Shown in pieces: positions 8,517-16,628 of a stretch of 55,529 nucleotides of DNA (the stretch's first letter is position 1; each line of letters starts with the position of its first letter). The notes below the pieces were generated by a model. The model was not told the DNA's origin. It worked only from the letters and a program-made list of their open reading frames with translations, and did no database searches. Source of the DNA: Bacillus multifaciens (GTDB taxonomy: Bacteria > Bacillota > Bacilli > Bacillales > Bacillaceae_G); NCBI RefSeq assembly GCF_030756675.1, contig NZ_JAVBXD010000034.1, positions 1 to 55,529 of the forward strand, given 5' to 3'. The position numbers were made by a program, and so were the translations under genes.

Positions 8517-9746
8517 ATGAAAAAACTTCCATTTAAAGTGTTAGCTGTAGCCACTCTAGCAACACTTATAACTGCTACTAACGGCAACACTATTCACGTA
8601 CTTGCCCAGGAACAAACTGCTCAAGAACAAAAAGTAGGGAATTATGAATTAGGGTCTGAAGGGCTGAAGAAAGCATTAGCTGAAACAGGATCTCATATTC
8701 TTGTAATGGATTTGTACGCAAAAACAATGATTAAACAGCCAAATATAAATTTATCCAATATTGATTTAGGTTCAGAAGGAGCAGAATTAATTAAAAATAT
8801 TCACCTTAACCAGGAACTGTCACGAATCAATGCGAATTATTGGTTAGATACAGCGAAGCCAAAAATTCAAAAAACAGCGCGTAATATCGTGAATTACGAT
8901 GAACAATTTAAAAATTATTACGATATATTGGCAGCTGCTGTACAAAAGAAAGATAAAGCAGAGTTAAAAGAGGGCCTAAGTGATTTAATCACTACAATTA
9001 ATACAAATTCAAAAGAAGTTACAGAAGTAATTAAGATGTTACAAGACTTCAAAGCAAAACTGTATGACAATTCTACAGGGTTTAAAAATAATGTTGGTGG
9101 CCCAGATGGCCAAGGTGGATTAACGGCACTACTAGCCGGAAATAATGCCCTGATTCCACAACTTCAAGCTGAAATTGAGAAGCTACGTTCTACTCAGACA
9201 GAGCATTTTAACAATGTATTAGCATGGTCAATTGGTGGTGGATTGGGAGCATTCATTTTAGTTGCCGCAGCCATTGCAGGAACGGTAGTAATTGTTGTGA
9301 CTGGCGGTACAGCAACACCAGCTGTTATTGGCGGTCTTGCAGCTCTCGGTGCAGCTGGTATCGGTTTAGGAACAGCATCTGGTGTCGCGGCGTCTAAACA
9401 TATGGACTCCTATAACGAAATTTCTAAAAAAATTGGAGAATTAGGTACGAAAGCCGATCTTGCTAGCCAAGCAGTTATTTCGCTTACTAACGCGAAAGCA
9501 ACTTTAACAGATCTGTATCAAACAGTGGATCAAGCGATAATGTCTCTAACAAGTATCCAACAACAATGGAATAAAATGGGGGCCAATTATACAGATTTAC
9601 ATGATAATATCGACTCTATGCAAGAACATAAATTCTCTTTAATACTTGATGATTTAAAAGCTGCTAAACAAAGCTGGAGTGATATTCATAAAGATGCAGA
9701 ATTCATTTCGAAAGACATCGCTTTTACACAAGAAGCAAAGAACTAA
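8517..9746 (+). CDS. hblD: haemolysin BL lytic component L1
   Basis: 409 residues, ATG after GAGAAGGAGAATAGTT. Signal peptide of about 30 residues ending near LAQEQ. The mature chain is the helical Hbl/Nhe fold with the diagnostic long glycine/alanine-rich hydrophobic hairpin in the middle (about 235-290, including GGGLGAFILVAAAIAGTV and a second stretch after VTGGTATPAV), which inserts in membranes in this toxin family. It is the only Hbl protein here with so long a hydrophobic hairpin. Its last ~50 codons are the parent of two scars downstream at 11036-11095 and 13076-13235. Second gene of the operon, 33 nt before hblA. Confidence 0.95.
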   Translation: MKKLPFKVLAVATLATLITATNGNTIHVLAQEQTAQEQKVGNYELGSEGLKKALAETGSHILVMDLYAKTMIKQPNINLSNIDLGSEGAELIKNIHLNQELSRINANYWLDTAKPKIQKTARNIVNYDEQFKNYYDILAAAVQKKDKAELKEGLSDLITTINTNSKEVTEVIKMLQDFKAKLYDNSTGFKNNVGGPDGQGGLTALLAGNNALIPQLQAEIEKLRSTQTEHFNNVLAWSIGGGLGAFILVAAAIAGTVVIVVTGGTATPAVIGGLAALGAAGIGLGTASGVAASKHMDSYNEISKKIGELGTKADLASQAVISLTNAKATLTDLYQTVDQAIMSLTSIQQQWNKMGANYTDLHDNIDSMQEHKFSLILDDLKAAKQSWSDIHKDAEFISKDIAFTQEAKN

Positions 9747-9779
9747 AAATCAAAAGCTATATAGGAGGAATATGAAACG

Positions 9780-10898
9780 ATGAAAAAAATCCCTTACAAA
9801 ATACTCGTTGCATCGGCGCTTTTAACGATGACAACAACTTCTGTGATTTCGCCAGTAGCAACTTTTGCAAGTGAAATTGAACAAGCTAACACTGGAGAGT
9901 CTCTTTCAGCAAATAACGTGAAGATGAAAGAAACATTACAAAAGGCTGGATTATTTGCAAAATCTATGAATGCTTATTCTTATATGTTAATTACAACTCC
10001 AGATGTGAAATTTGAAGGAATTAACATTAATGGGTATGCAGATTTACCTGGTAAAATTGTACAAGATCAAAAGAATGCTAGAGCACATGCTATTACATGG
10101 GATACGCAAGTAAAAAAACAGCTGTTAGATACATTGACAGGCATTGTTGAATACGATAGAACATTTGATAGTTATTATGACACAATAGTAGAGGCGATTA
10201 ATAAAGGGGATGGAGCTACTTTAAAAGAAGGGATTACAGATTTACGAACTGAAGTTCAACAAAATCAAAAGGTTGCACAACAATTAATAGTAGAATTAAC
10301 TAAATTAAGAGACGCTATTGGACAAGATGTTAGAGAATTTGGCAGTAATAAAGAGCTCTTGGAGTCAATTTTAAAAAACCAAGGTGCTGATGTTGCAGCC
10401 GATCAAGAGCGTCTAGATAAAGTTTTAGGATCAGTAAACTATTATAAACAATTAGAATCTGATGGATTCAATGTAATGAAGGGTGCCATTTTGGGCCTAC
10501 CGTTAATTGGTGGTTTAATCGTGCTTACAGCACAAGAGAATTTGAAGAAATTAGAGCCAGAATTAGTAGAATTACGTAAGACTGTAGATTATAAAGTAAC
10601 ATTAAATCGTGTAGTTAGAGTTGCACATACTAGTATTAGCGAGATGCATAAGGCGCTTGATGATGCTATTAATTCTCTTACTTATATGTCTACGCAATGG
10701 CATGATTTAGATTCTCAATATTCAGGAGTACTAGGACATATTGAAAAAGCTTCTGAAAAAGCTGATCAAAATAAATTTAAATTCTTAAAACCTAACTTGA
10801 ATGCAGCTAAAGACAGTTGGAAAACATTACACACCGATGCGCTCACATTAAAAGAAGGTATCAAAGAATTAAAAGTGGAGCCTATTAATCCACAATAA
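9780..10898 (+). CDS. hblA: haemolysin BL binding component B
   Basis: 372 residues; ATG at 9780, 11 nt after AGGAGG. Signal peptide ending in TFASE. The hydrophobic hairpin VMKGAILGLPLIGGLIV is typical of HblA and distinguishes it from the other three B-type genes here, which carry an IPT..GGIMIG version. HblA binds the target cell first and recruits L2 and L1. It is the last gene of the intact hblCDA operon and is followed by the hairpin 10996-11027. A purifying gene length and intact frame suggest it is functional. Confidence 0.93.
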   Translation: MKKIPYKILVASALLTMTTTSVISPVATFASEIEQANTGESLSANNVKMKETLQKAGLFAKSMNAYSYMLITTPDVKFEGININGYADLPGKIVQDQKNARAHAITWDTQVKKQLLDTLTGIVEYDRTFDSYYDTIVEAINKGDGATLKEGITDLRTEVQQNQKVAQQLIVELTKLRDAIGQDVREFGSNKELLESILKNQGADVAADQERLDKVLGSVNYYKQLESDGFNVMKGAILGLPLIGGLIVLTAQENLKKLEPELVELRKTVDYKVTLNRVVRVAHTSISEMHKALDDAINSLTYMSTQWHDLDSQYSGVLGHIEKASEKADQNKFKFLKPNLNAAKDSWKTLHTDALTLKEGIKELKVEPINPQ

Positions 10899-10995
10899 CA
10901 AGGAAAGATCGGTTCTGTTGTAAAGTTGCCTAAAAACATATAGAAATCTAGGATTACATCGTTAAATATTCATTTAACAATTCCTTATACATCGA

Positions 10996-11027
10996 AAAGG
11001 CGGAGTCTGATTAAGGACTTCGCCTTT
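10996..11027 (+). terminator. hairpin terminator after hblA
   Basis: AAAGGCGGAGTCTGA pairs imperfectly with GGACTTCGCCTTT, followed by a T-rich tract. It is homologous to 6078-6110 and 12339-12372. Confidence 0.65.
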
Positions 11028-11035
11028 CACTTTAA

Positions 11036-11095
11036 ATTATCTTTGAATGATATTCATAAAGATGCAGAACTCATTTTACTTTTAAAGAAGAATAA
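11036..11095 (+). pseudogene. scar of the 3' end of hblD (short)
   Basis: The sequence TTGAATGATATTCATAAAG and the following GATGCAGAACTCATTTT match the last ~25 codons of hblD (about 9673-9715: agtgatattcataaagatgcagaattcatttcg). It continues into a leader (cctacataggagga) like the one before hblA. It stands directly in front of the third B-type gene, where hblD would precede a B gene in a complete operon. It is best explained as what is left after deletion of an hblC-hblD copy. Confidence 0.75.
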
Positions 11096-11131
11096 AACTT
11101 ATAATCAAAACCTACATAGGAGGACCATGAA

Positions 11132-12253
11132 ATGATAAATAAAATTCCTTACAAGCTACTCGCTGTATCGACGTTTTTAACGATTACAACCGCTAATATA
11201 GTTACACCAGTAACAGCTTTTGCAAGTGAAATTGAACAAACTAACAATGGAGATATGTCTCTTTCAGCAAATGAAGAGCAGATGAAAAAAGCTTTGCAAG
11301 ATGCTGGGGTATTTGCAAAATCTATGAGTGACTATTCTTATTTGTTAATTCATAATCCAGATGTGAATTTTCAAGGAATTACTATTAATGGGCATGCAGA
11401 CTTACCTGGTAAAATTATACAAGATCAAAAGAATGCTAGAGAACATGCTGTTACATGGGATACACAGGTAAAAAAACAGCTGTTAGATACATTGACAGAC
11501 ATCATTGAATATGATAAAAAATTTGACAATCATTACGGAACATTAGTGGAGGCGATTAATTCCGGGAATGGAGATACTTTAAAAAAAGGGATTACAGATT
11601 TACGAAGTGGAATTCAACAAAACCAAGAGCATGCACAAAAATTAATACAAGAACTAACTAAGTTAAAAGAAGATATCGGACAAGATGTTAGAGCATTTGG
11701 AAGCGATAAAGCTCTCTTGCAGTCGATTTTAGAAAACCAAGGAGCCGCGATTGAAGACGATCAAAAGCATCTAAATGAAGTTTTAGGACAAATAAACTAT
11801 TATAAAAAATTAGAATCTGATGGAATAATAACAGTATCTATTCCCACTATTTTCACATGGATTTCTGGCGGTATAATGATAGGTACAGCAAGAAATAATT
11901 TAGGTTGGTTAGAGCCAGAATTAGCAAAATTACGTCAGACTATAGATTTTAAAATAACATTAAATCGTGTAGTTACAGTTGCGTTTAATAATATTAGTGA
12001 GATGCATGGTGCGATTGATAAAGCCATTAGCACTCTTACTTATATGTCCGCGCAATGGCAAGATTTAGATTCTAAATATTCAGGAGTACTAGGACATATT
12101 GAAAAGGCATCTGGGAAAGCTGATCAAAATAAATTTAAATTCTTAAAACCTACCTTGGATGCAGCTAAAGGTAGTTGGAAAACATTAACAAAAGATGCAA
12201 TCACACTAAAAGACGGGATAAAAAACTTAAAAGTGGGACCTTCAGAACAATAG
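11132..12253 (+). CDS. additional Hbl B-type component (B'-like, short)
   Basis: 373 residues, ATG 11132 after AGGAGGACCATGAA. Signal peptide ends in AFASE. Same helical-bundle family as hblA and hblB with a central hydrophobic hairpin (IPTIFTWISGGIMIG) of the HblB type, but without HblB's ~90-residue C-terminal extension. It is preceded by a terminator-like hairpin and an hblD scar rather than a promoter copy, so it may depend on read-through from hblA. It has its own downstream hairpin. Frame and signal peptide are intact, so an active exported protein is plausible. Whether it replaces or competes with HblA in the complex cannot be told from sequence. Confidence 0.88.
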   Translation: MINKIPYKLLAVSTFLTITTANIVTPVTAFASEIEQTNNGDMSLSANEEQMKKALQDAGVFAKSMSDYSYLLIHNPDVNFQGITINGHADLPGKIIQDQKNAREHAVTWDTQVKKQLLDTLTDIIEYDKKFDNHYGTLVEAINSGNGDTLKKGITDLRSGIQQNQEHAQKLIQELTKLKEDIGQDVRAFGSDKALLQSILENQGAAIEDDQKHLNEVLGQINYYKKLESDGIITVSIPTIFTWISGGIMIGTARNNLGWLEPELAKLRQTIDFKITLNRVVTVAFNNISEMHGAIDKAISTLTYMSAQWQDLDSKYSGVLGHIEKASGKADQNKFKFLKPTLDAAKGSWKTLTKDAITLKDGIKNLKVGPSEQ

Positions 12254-12338
12254 GGCATGCAAAATTGTCCAAAACATAGAGAATCTAGGATTACATCGTA
12301 AAATAATTATACAATAATTAATAAATTCTTATACACAA

Positions 12339-12372
12339 AAAAGGGGGAGTTTGATTCAAGACTTCGCCTTTT
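12339..12372 (+). terminator. degenerate hairpin terminator after the third B-type gene
   Basis: AAAAGGGGGAGT pairs imperfectly with GACTTCGCCTTTT. It is homologous to the hairpins at 6078 and 10996 but carries mismatches (GGGGG opposite CGCC), so it may leak. Confidence 0.55.
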
Positions 12373-12379
12373 CCGTGTA

Positions 12380-12640
12380 TAAGTTTCATCCAAAATCTTC
12401 TTTGCTACTCTCTCCATCTTAAAAATGGTGTCTTATCGTCCACTAATGAGAGATTAAGTTCCACTCTTTATTACTTTTCATTTTATACTCTCCAAGCGTT
12501 TTATCCTCTATATAGTTATCCTTGTTTTTTGCTTTATATTCTCCTGGTGTATCTAGTGTATACCTATACGTTTCAAAATATTTTTAGCACATCACATCAC
12601 ATTCTCTTTAGAAGGAAATATTCCCCTGTAATATTTACAG
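12380..12640. other. spacer homologous to the one upstream of hblC, lacking bcr1
   Basis: The sequence from about 12476 (ttcattttatactctccaag) parallels 6440-6600 upstream of hblC. The bcr1 element found there is absent here. No gene is seen. Confidence 0.5.
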
Positions 12641-13060
12641 GAACTATAATTACTATTCATTAGATAATAATATTTTGGGGTATTTATCGTTAATATGCCC
12701 CGTATTTATATGCAATTTTGCATTTCCTAAATAAAGTAAAACAACAAACAAAGCACTATTAAATTATATTAAAAATATTTTTTATCCAGCGATTAACATA
12801 AATTGATACAAATCATTTTCGTTTAAATTTAATTATCAGAGCATAATTATTTCACTTAGTAAAGTAATTAATAATATTTAATTTTTCAGATATAATATTT
12901 TTCCAAACACAAATATAAAACATCTAAATTTCTAAATGTAGGTGGTCAAATTTTATTGTTTACTTATTAAAAACATAATGTTTAAATGAGGGCGTAAGGT
13001 CCTTACATTCTACATAAGTAAATAATATCGAGAGTTTCTTGAGTTTAACACCCTAACAAA
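12640..13060 (+). promoter_or_regulatory. hbl-type promoter and leader, copy 3, before hblB
   Basis: Third copy of the hbl leader: PlcR-like box TATGCAATTTTGCATT at 12709-12724 and palindrome GTAAGGTCCTTAC at 12994-13006, in the same order and spacing as before hblC. It ends about where hblC would begin and runs instead into an hblD scar and then hblB. This promoter could drive hblB independently of the main operon. Confidence 0.72.
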
Positions 13061-13075
13061 TATTCAATAACAATA

Positions 13076-13235
13076 GAAAACAATGAGGACTAATTATAAA
13101 GATTTACTTAATAATATCGACTCTATGTAACAGCATAAATTCTCTTTAATACTTAATGATTTAAATGCTGCTAAACAAAGTTGAAATGACATTCATAAAG
13201 ATGCAGAACTAATTTCGCTTTTAAAGAAGAATTGA
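13076..13235 (+). pseudogene. scar of the 3' end of hblD (longer, with stops)
   Basis: About 150 bp match the end of hblD: actaattataaagattta, aatatcgactctatg, cataaattctctttaatact, gatgcagaactaatttcg. The copy has a TAA where hblD has CAA (tctatgTAAcag) and a TGA where hblD has TGG (agtTGAaatgac), so it is not translated. It lies between leader copy 3 and hblB, exactly where hblC and most of hblD would have been. Confidence 0.85.
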
Positions 13236-13270
13236 ACTTACAATCAAAGCCTACATAGGAGGAATATAAA

Positions 13271-14671
13271 ATGATAAAAAAAATCCCTTACAAACTACTC
13301 GCTGTATCGACTTTTTTAACGATTACAACAGCTAATGTAGTTACACCAGTAACAGCCTTTGCAAGTGAAATTCAACAAACTAACAGTGGCGATATGTCCC
13401 TTTCAGCAAATGAAGAACAGATGAAAAAAGTCTTGCAAGATGCTGCGGTATTTGTAAAATCTATGAATGACTATTCTTACTTGCTAATTAATAATCCAGA
13501 TGTGAATTTTGAAGGAATTACGATTAATAGTTATACAGATTTACCTGATAAAATTGTGCAAGATCAAAAGAATGCTAGAGCACATGCTGTTACATGGGAT
13601 ACGAAAGTAAAAAAACAACTTTTAGATACATTGACAGACATTATTGATTACGATACAAAATTTGAAAATTATTATGAAACATTAGTAAAAGCGATCAATA
13701 CAGGGAATGGAGATGCTTTAAAAACAGGGATTACAGATTTACGGGGGGAAATTCAACAAAATCAAAAGTCTGCAAAAGCATTAATAGAAGAATTAACTAA
13801 ATTAAAAAACGATATTGGAGAAGATGTCAGAGCATTTGGAAGCCATAAAGAGACCTTGCAATCGATTTTAAAAAATCAAGGTGCTGATGTGGAGACTGAC
13901 CAAAAACGTTTAGATGAAATTTTAGGACAAGTAAACTATTATAAAAAATTAGAATCTGATGGATTAACAATGGTGAAAATCCCATTTATTCCCACGTTGA
14001 TTTCTGGTGGTATAATGATAGGTACAGCAAGAGATAATTTAGGCCGATTAGAGCCTACATTATCAGAATTACGTAAGACTGTAGATTATAAAATAACATT
14101 AAATCGTGTAGTTGGAGTTGCGTTTCATAATATTAGTGATATGCATAGTGCGATTGATAATGCTATTGCTGCTCTTACTTATATGTCCACACAATGGGAT
14201 AATTTAGACTCTCAATATTCGGGCGTACTGGGACATATTGATAAAGCAGCTCAAAAAGCTGATCAAAATAGATATAAATTCTTAAACCCTAACTTGAATT
14301 CAGCTAAAGACAGTTGGAAAACATTAAGAACAGATGTTGTCACATTACAAGAAGGGATAAAAATTGCAGAGAAAAAAGAACAGGATCTTATGAATCAACT
14401 TCGTCCATCAAACGTTTTCTACTTTTATAAAACAATTCATAACGCATACGCATTTGAAATAAAGACTGGAACAAATGCACCAAATGCGTCTTATAAAGTT
14501 ATGAATTTAACTAAAAACACTGTTCATAATATGTGGAGTGGAGGGGCTAATACAAGCATGTGGGCTGACTGGCTTTCATTCAATCCAAATGATGAATTTG
14601 CGGTGGTAGCATTAGTGGATGGGAAAGAATATGTTGTTTATAAAGACAAAGTAGAAAATATAATGAACTGA
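13271..14671 (+). CDS. hblB: haemolysin BL component B' (HblB)
   Basis: 466 residues, ATG after AGGAGGAATATAAA. Signal peptide ending in AFASE, then the B-type helical bundle with hydrophobic hairpin IPFIPTLISGGIMIG, then an extra ~95 residues at the C-terminus (from about LRPSNVFYFYK, rich in aromatic residues and likely beta-structured). That extension is the known mark of HblB (B') versus HblA. It is the last hbl gene in the window. It has its own leader copy and PlcR-like box rather than sitting close behind hblA. The role of HblB in the toxin is poorly defined; a modulating role in place of HblA is inference. Confidence 0.92.
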   Translation: MIKKIPYKLLAVSTFLTITTANVVTPVTAFASEIQQTNSGDMSLSANEEQMKKVLQDAAVFVKSMNDYSYLLINNPDVNFEGITINSYTDLPDKIVQDQKNARAHAVTWDTKVKKQLLDTLTDIIDYDTKFENYYETLVKAINTGNGDALKTGITDLRGEIQQNQKSAKALIEELTKLKNDIGEDVRAFGSHKETLQSILKNQGADVETDQKRLDEILGQVNYYKKLESDGLTMVKIPFIPTLISGGIMIGTARDNLGRLEPTLSELRKTVDYKITLNRVVGVAFHNISDMHSAIDNAIAALTYMSTQWDNLDSQYSGVLGHIDKAAQKADQNRYKFLNPNLNSAKDSWKTLRTDVVTLQEGIKIAEKKEQDLMNQLRPSNVFYFYKTIHNAYAFEIKTGTNAPNASYKVMNLTKNTVHNMWSGGANTSMWADWLSFNPNDEFAVVALVDGKEYVVYKDKVENIMN

Positions 14672-14761
14672 GCCCGAAAAGTTAGACAGAAAAATTACGT
14701 AGCTATTGAAGATGGTACGCTAAACTGGACACTAAGTTAAGTGAAAAAGATGATTCAGAGC
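14672..14761. other. short gap, possible insertion-sequence relic
   Basis: Contains phrases such as aagttagacag and ggacactaagttaag that resemble insertion-sequence ends, but no reading frame or paired ends can be shown. No gene is seen. Confidence 0.25.
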
Positions 14762-14897
14762 GTTCTGTTGCAAAGTTTAAAAATTGTTCGAATTTATGAA
14801 TGTAACATAGAATTCATTGTATATTATTGAACGTTTATTCCAGATTAGTGCATGTTAATTCGCATTTTTTCAGGGCATTAAAACTTTGCAACAGGAC
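14762..14897. mobile_element. 136-bp non-autonomous element with IS6/IS240-type ends
   Basis: The left end GTTCTGTTGCAAAGTTT (14762-14778) is the inverse, with one mismatch, of the right end AAACTTTGCAACAGGAC (14881-14897). These are the terminal repeats of IS6-family elements such as IS240. The inside has no transposase, so it is an internally deleted, MITE-like copy. No clear 8-bp target duplication is seen. It lies between hblB and comB and marks the right border of the hbl region. Confidence 0.75.
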
Positions 14898-14898
14898 C

Positions 14899-15675
14899 TT
14901 AAAGGAAATCTTGTTTTACAAAATTCACAAATCGACCATTCTGTAAAATAGGTACTACTTGCAGCACATCTACAGCTGCACTATGCGTTACATCTTCCGC
15001 AAAGCCACGCTCTCGTAACTCCCTACCACTTCCGCAATCCCAAATAAATTTGTTAAGATTGGACTTTGCATACCGAAAAGCGCCCATACATAATTGCGCT
15101 TCAACCGACTTACTCCCTTGCAATTTCCCCATAATTGCACCTGCACCTAAGTAATCCTCTACCCCTGGCCTCAAGTCATTTTCATCATCTTCTGTATCCT
15201 CCCAATGTTCACCGCAAGGGACAATTGTAATATTGGCGCCCGTTTGTTTTTGGATATGATTCGCTGCTTCTGCAACTGCTGAGGCATTGAGTAAACAGCC
15301 AATAAAAAGAGCAGGAACTTTCGAAGCAATCCATGTACAAGATGCACCGTTTAACGAACATAAAACAAATCTTTTCCCTAAATCAGCACCGCTAAATGTT
15401 ACCGGAGATAAAGAATGCTTCCCTGTTTTTGCAGCTTCTGCTCTGCTTAATATGAGCTCTGCCTCCAATTGGTTCGCGTACGCTTTTGCTTTTTCATTCA
15501 GCGGCGATGGATACGGGAAAATTTCAGCACCTACATGTAAAGCACTAGCTACTGCGGAAGAAAAACTAAGAACATCGACAATAATAGTAATATCACCTCG
15601 TTTTGCTGCTTCCCTAGCTCCGCGCCGCCCCCACTCGATCCGGCATTGAAATGAAGATTGTGCAAACACTGACAT
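14899..15675 (-). CDS. comB: 2-phosphosulfolactate phosphatase (ComB family)
   Basis: 258 residues from the preferred start ATG 15675, which follows GGGGGC at good spacing; an 18-residue longer frame exists. ComB hydrolyses 2-phospho-3-sulfolactate to sulfolactate. The sequence has the family's acidic motifs (IIVDVLSFSSAV, LCSLNGASCTW, PCGEHW, LRPGVEDYLGAGAI). In Bacillus the product sulfolactate is a spore component, and the gene normally accompanies a phosphosulfolactate synthase (ComA). No ComA is nearby here. The 3' end lies 2 bp from the IS-derived element at 14762-14897, so the gene may be ancestrally older than the hbl insertion beside it. Confidence 0.88.
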   Translation of the reverse strand: MSVFAQSSFQCRIEWGRRGAREAAKRGDITIIVDVLSFSSAVASALHVGAEIFPYPSPLNEKAKAYANQLEAELILSRAEAAKTGKHSLSPVTFSGADLGKRFVLCSLNGASCTWIASKVPALFIGCLLNASAVAEAANHIQKQTGANITIVPCGEHWEDTEDDENDLRPGVEDYLGAGAIMGKLQGSKSVEAQLCMGAFRYAKSNLNKFIWDCGSGRELRERGFAEDVTHSAAVDVLQVVPILQNGRFVNFVKQDFL

Positions 15676-15783
15676 ATAATAGCCCCCATTCATTATTGCT
15701 TTCATTCTTATGTTAGCCGCACGATTCAAAAAGAAATAGACTATTTTTCAGAATTTTGATAACATATTGAATGAGGTCTGTAT

Positions 15784-15836
15784 AAAAAAGCGATGTAATA
15801 GCTTACATATGTAGTGAGCTATTACATCGCTTTTTT
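15784..15836. terminator. strong hairpin terminator, usable from both strands
   Basis: A 20-bp arm AAAAAAGCGATGTAATAGCT is perfectly mirrored by AGCTATTACATCGCTTTTTT across a 13-nt loop. It lies after the minus-strand ktr operon and before comB, and probably ends ktr transcription. Confidence 0.85.
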
Positions 15837-15847
15837 CTTGATTTCTC

Positions 15848-15915
15848 CTTTTGTTTTAAACATCATAGTTTCTATGCACGGCCAGATGCTCTTGTCCCTC
15901 TAAAAAAGGTATTTA
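15848..15915 (+). repeat. partial bcr1 repeat
   Basis: Carries only the right half of the bcr1 order: ttgttttaaacat, ctatgcacggccagatgctcttgtcc, and the aaaaaaggtattt end. It lies against the hairpin 15784-15836. Confidence 0.65.
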
Positions 15916-15941
15916 AGTTACATCATTACCGAGCTAACCGC

Positions 15942-16595
15942 TTATTCAAAATCTGCAAAACGATGCAAATTGATCTTTTCTCCAATCATCACTAAACCAT
16001 CCCCTTCTTGTACAATTTCATCTGGGGAAGGAGAAATGTTGATTCTCCCCTTACTTTTAATAGCAATGACATTTAAATTTAATTTTGCTCGAATATCTAG
16101 TTCTTTCAGACTTTTCCCTGACATGCTAGGAGGCACTTTAATTTCTTCAATACTATAATCTTTGGCGAGTTCAATGAAATTAAGAACATTTGGTAACATA
16201 AGCTGATGGGCTACACGCTCACCCATATCCCACTCGGGAAATACAACCCAATCTGCGCCTACCTTCTCTAATACCTGGCCGTGTCGTTTATTAAGCGCCT
16301 TGACGACAACTTTGTTTACGCCTAATTCTTTCAATACCAACACGGTTAAAATGCTTGCTTGAATGTCATTTCCAATTGCAACAATGACTGTATCAATATT
16401 CCGAATGCCAATTGCTTTTAATACTTCTTCATCTGTCGCATCAGCGATCACAGCATGGGTAGCCGCATCCTCCAGCTCATTGACACGTCTTTCGTTGCTA
16501 TCTATTGCCAATACTTCATTTCCTGCTTCTACTAATGTATTTACAATGCTTGAACCAAACCTTCCAAGTCCAATGACCGCATATTGCTTTTTCAT
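15942..16595 (-). CDS. ktrA: Ktr potassium-uptake regulatory subunit (RCK protein, KtrA/KtrC type)
   Basis: 217 residues: a Rossmann-fold RCK_N (TrkA-N) domain with the glycine-rich nucleotide motif GLGRFGSSIV and acidic D32 at the end of strand 2, then an RCK_C (TrkA-C) domain. It forms the cytosolic octameric ring that gates the KtrB/D membrane subunit in response to ATP/ADP, and in Bacillus to c-di-AMP. It lies 33 nt downstream of the membrane subunit gene, same strand, so the two are an operon. Bacillus has two such systems (KtrAB, KtrCD); which one this is cannot be settled here. Confidence 0.88.
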   Translation of the reverse strand: MKKQYAVIGLGRFGSSIVNTLVEAGNEVLAIDSNERRVNELEDAATHAVIADATDEEVLKAIGIRNIDTVIVAIGNDIQASILTVLVLKELGVNKVVVKALNKRHGQVLEKVGADWVVFPEWDMGERVAHQLMLPNVLNFIELAKDYSIEEIKVPPSMSGKSLKELDIRAKLNLNVIAIKSKGRINISPSPDEIVQEGDGLVMIGEKINLHRFADFE

Positions 16596-16628
16596 ATTCC
16601 TATCGCTCCTCTAAGGATGAATGATAAT

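Noticed and set aside
9770-9781. Three-codon mini frame ATG AAA CGA TGA before hblA (and a similar ATG AAA TGA before the gene at 11132)
   Set aside because: The first ATG is only about 3 nt from AGGAGG, too near for initiation; the other B-type genes lack it.
10912-10929. IS240-like end GGTTCTGTTGTAAAGTTG after hblA
   Set aside because: The homologous 3' regions of the neighbouring B-type genes contain gcaaagttgtcaaaaacat, so this resemblance is part of the gene module; there is no paired end.
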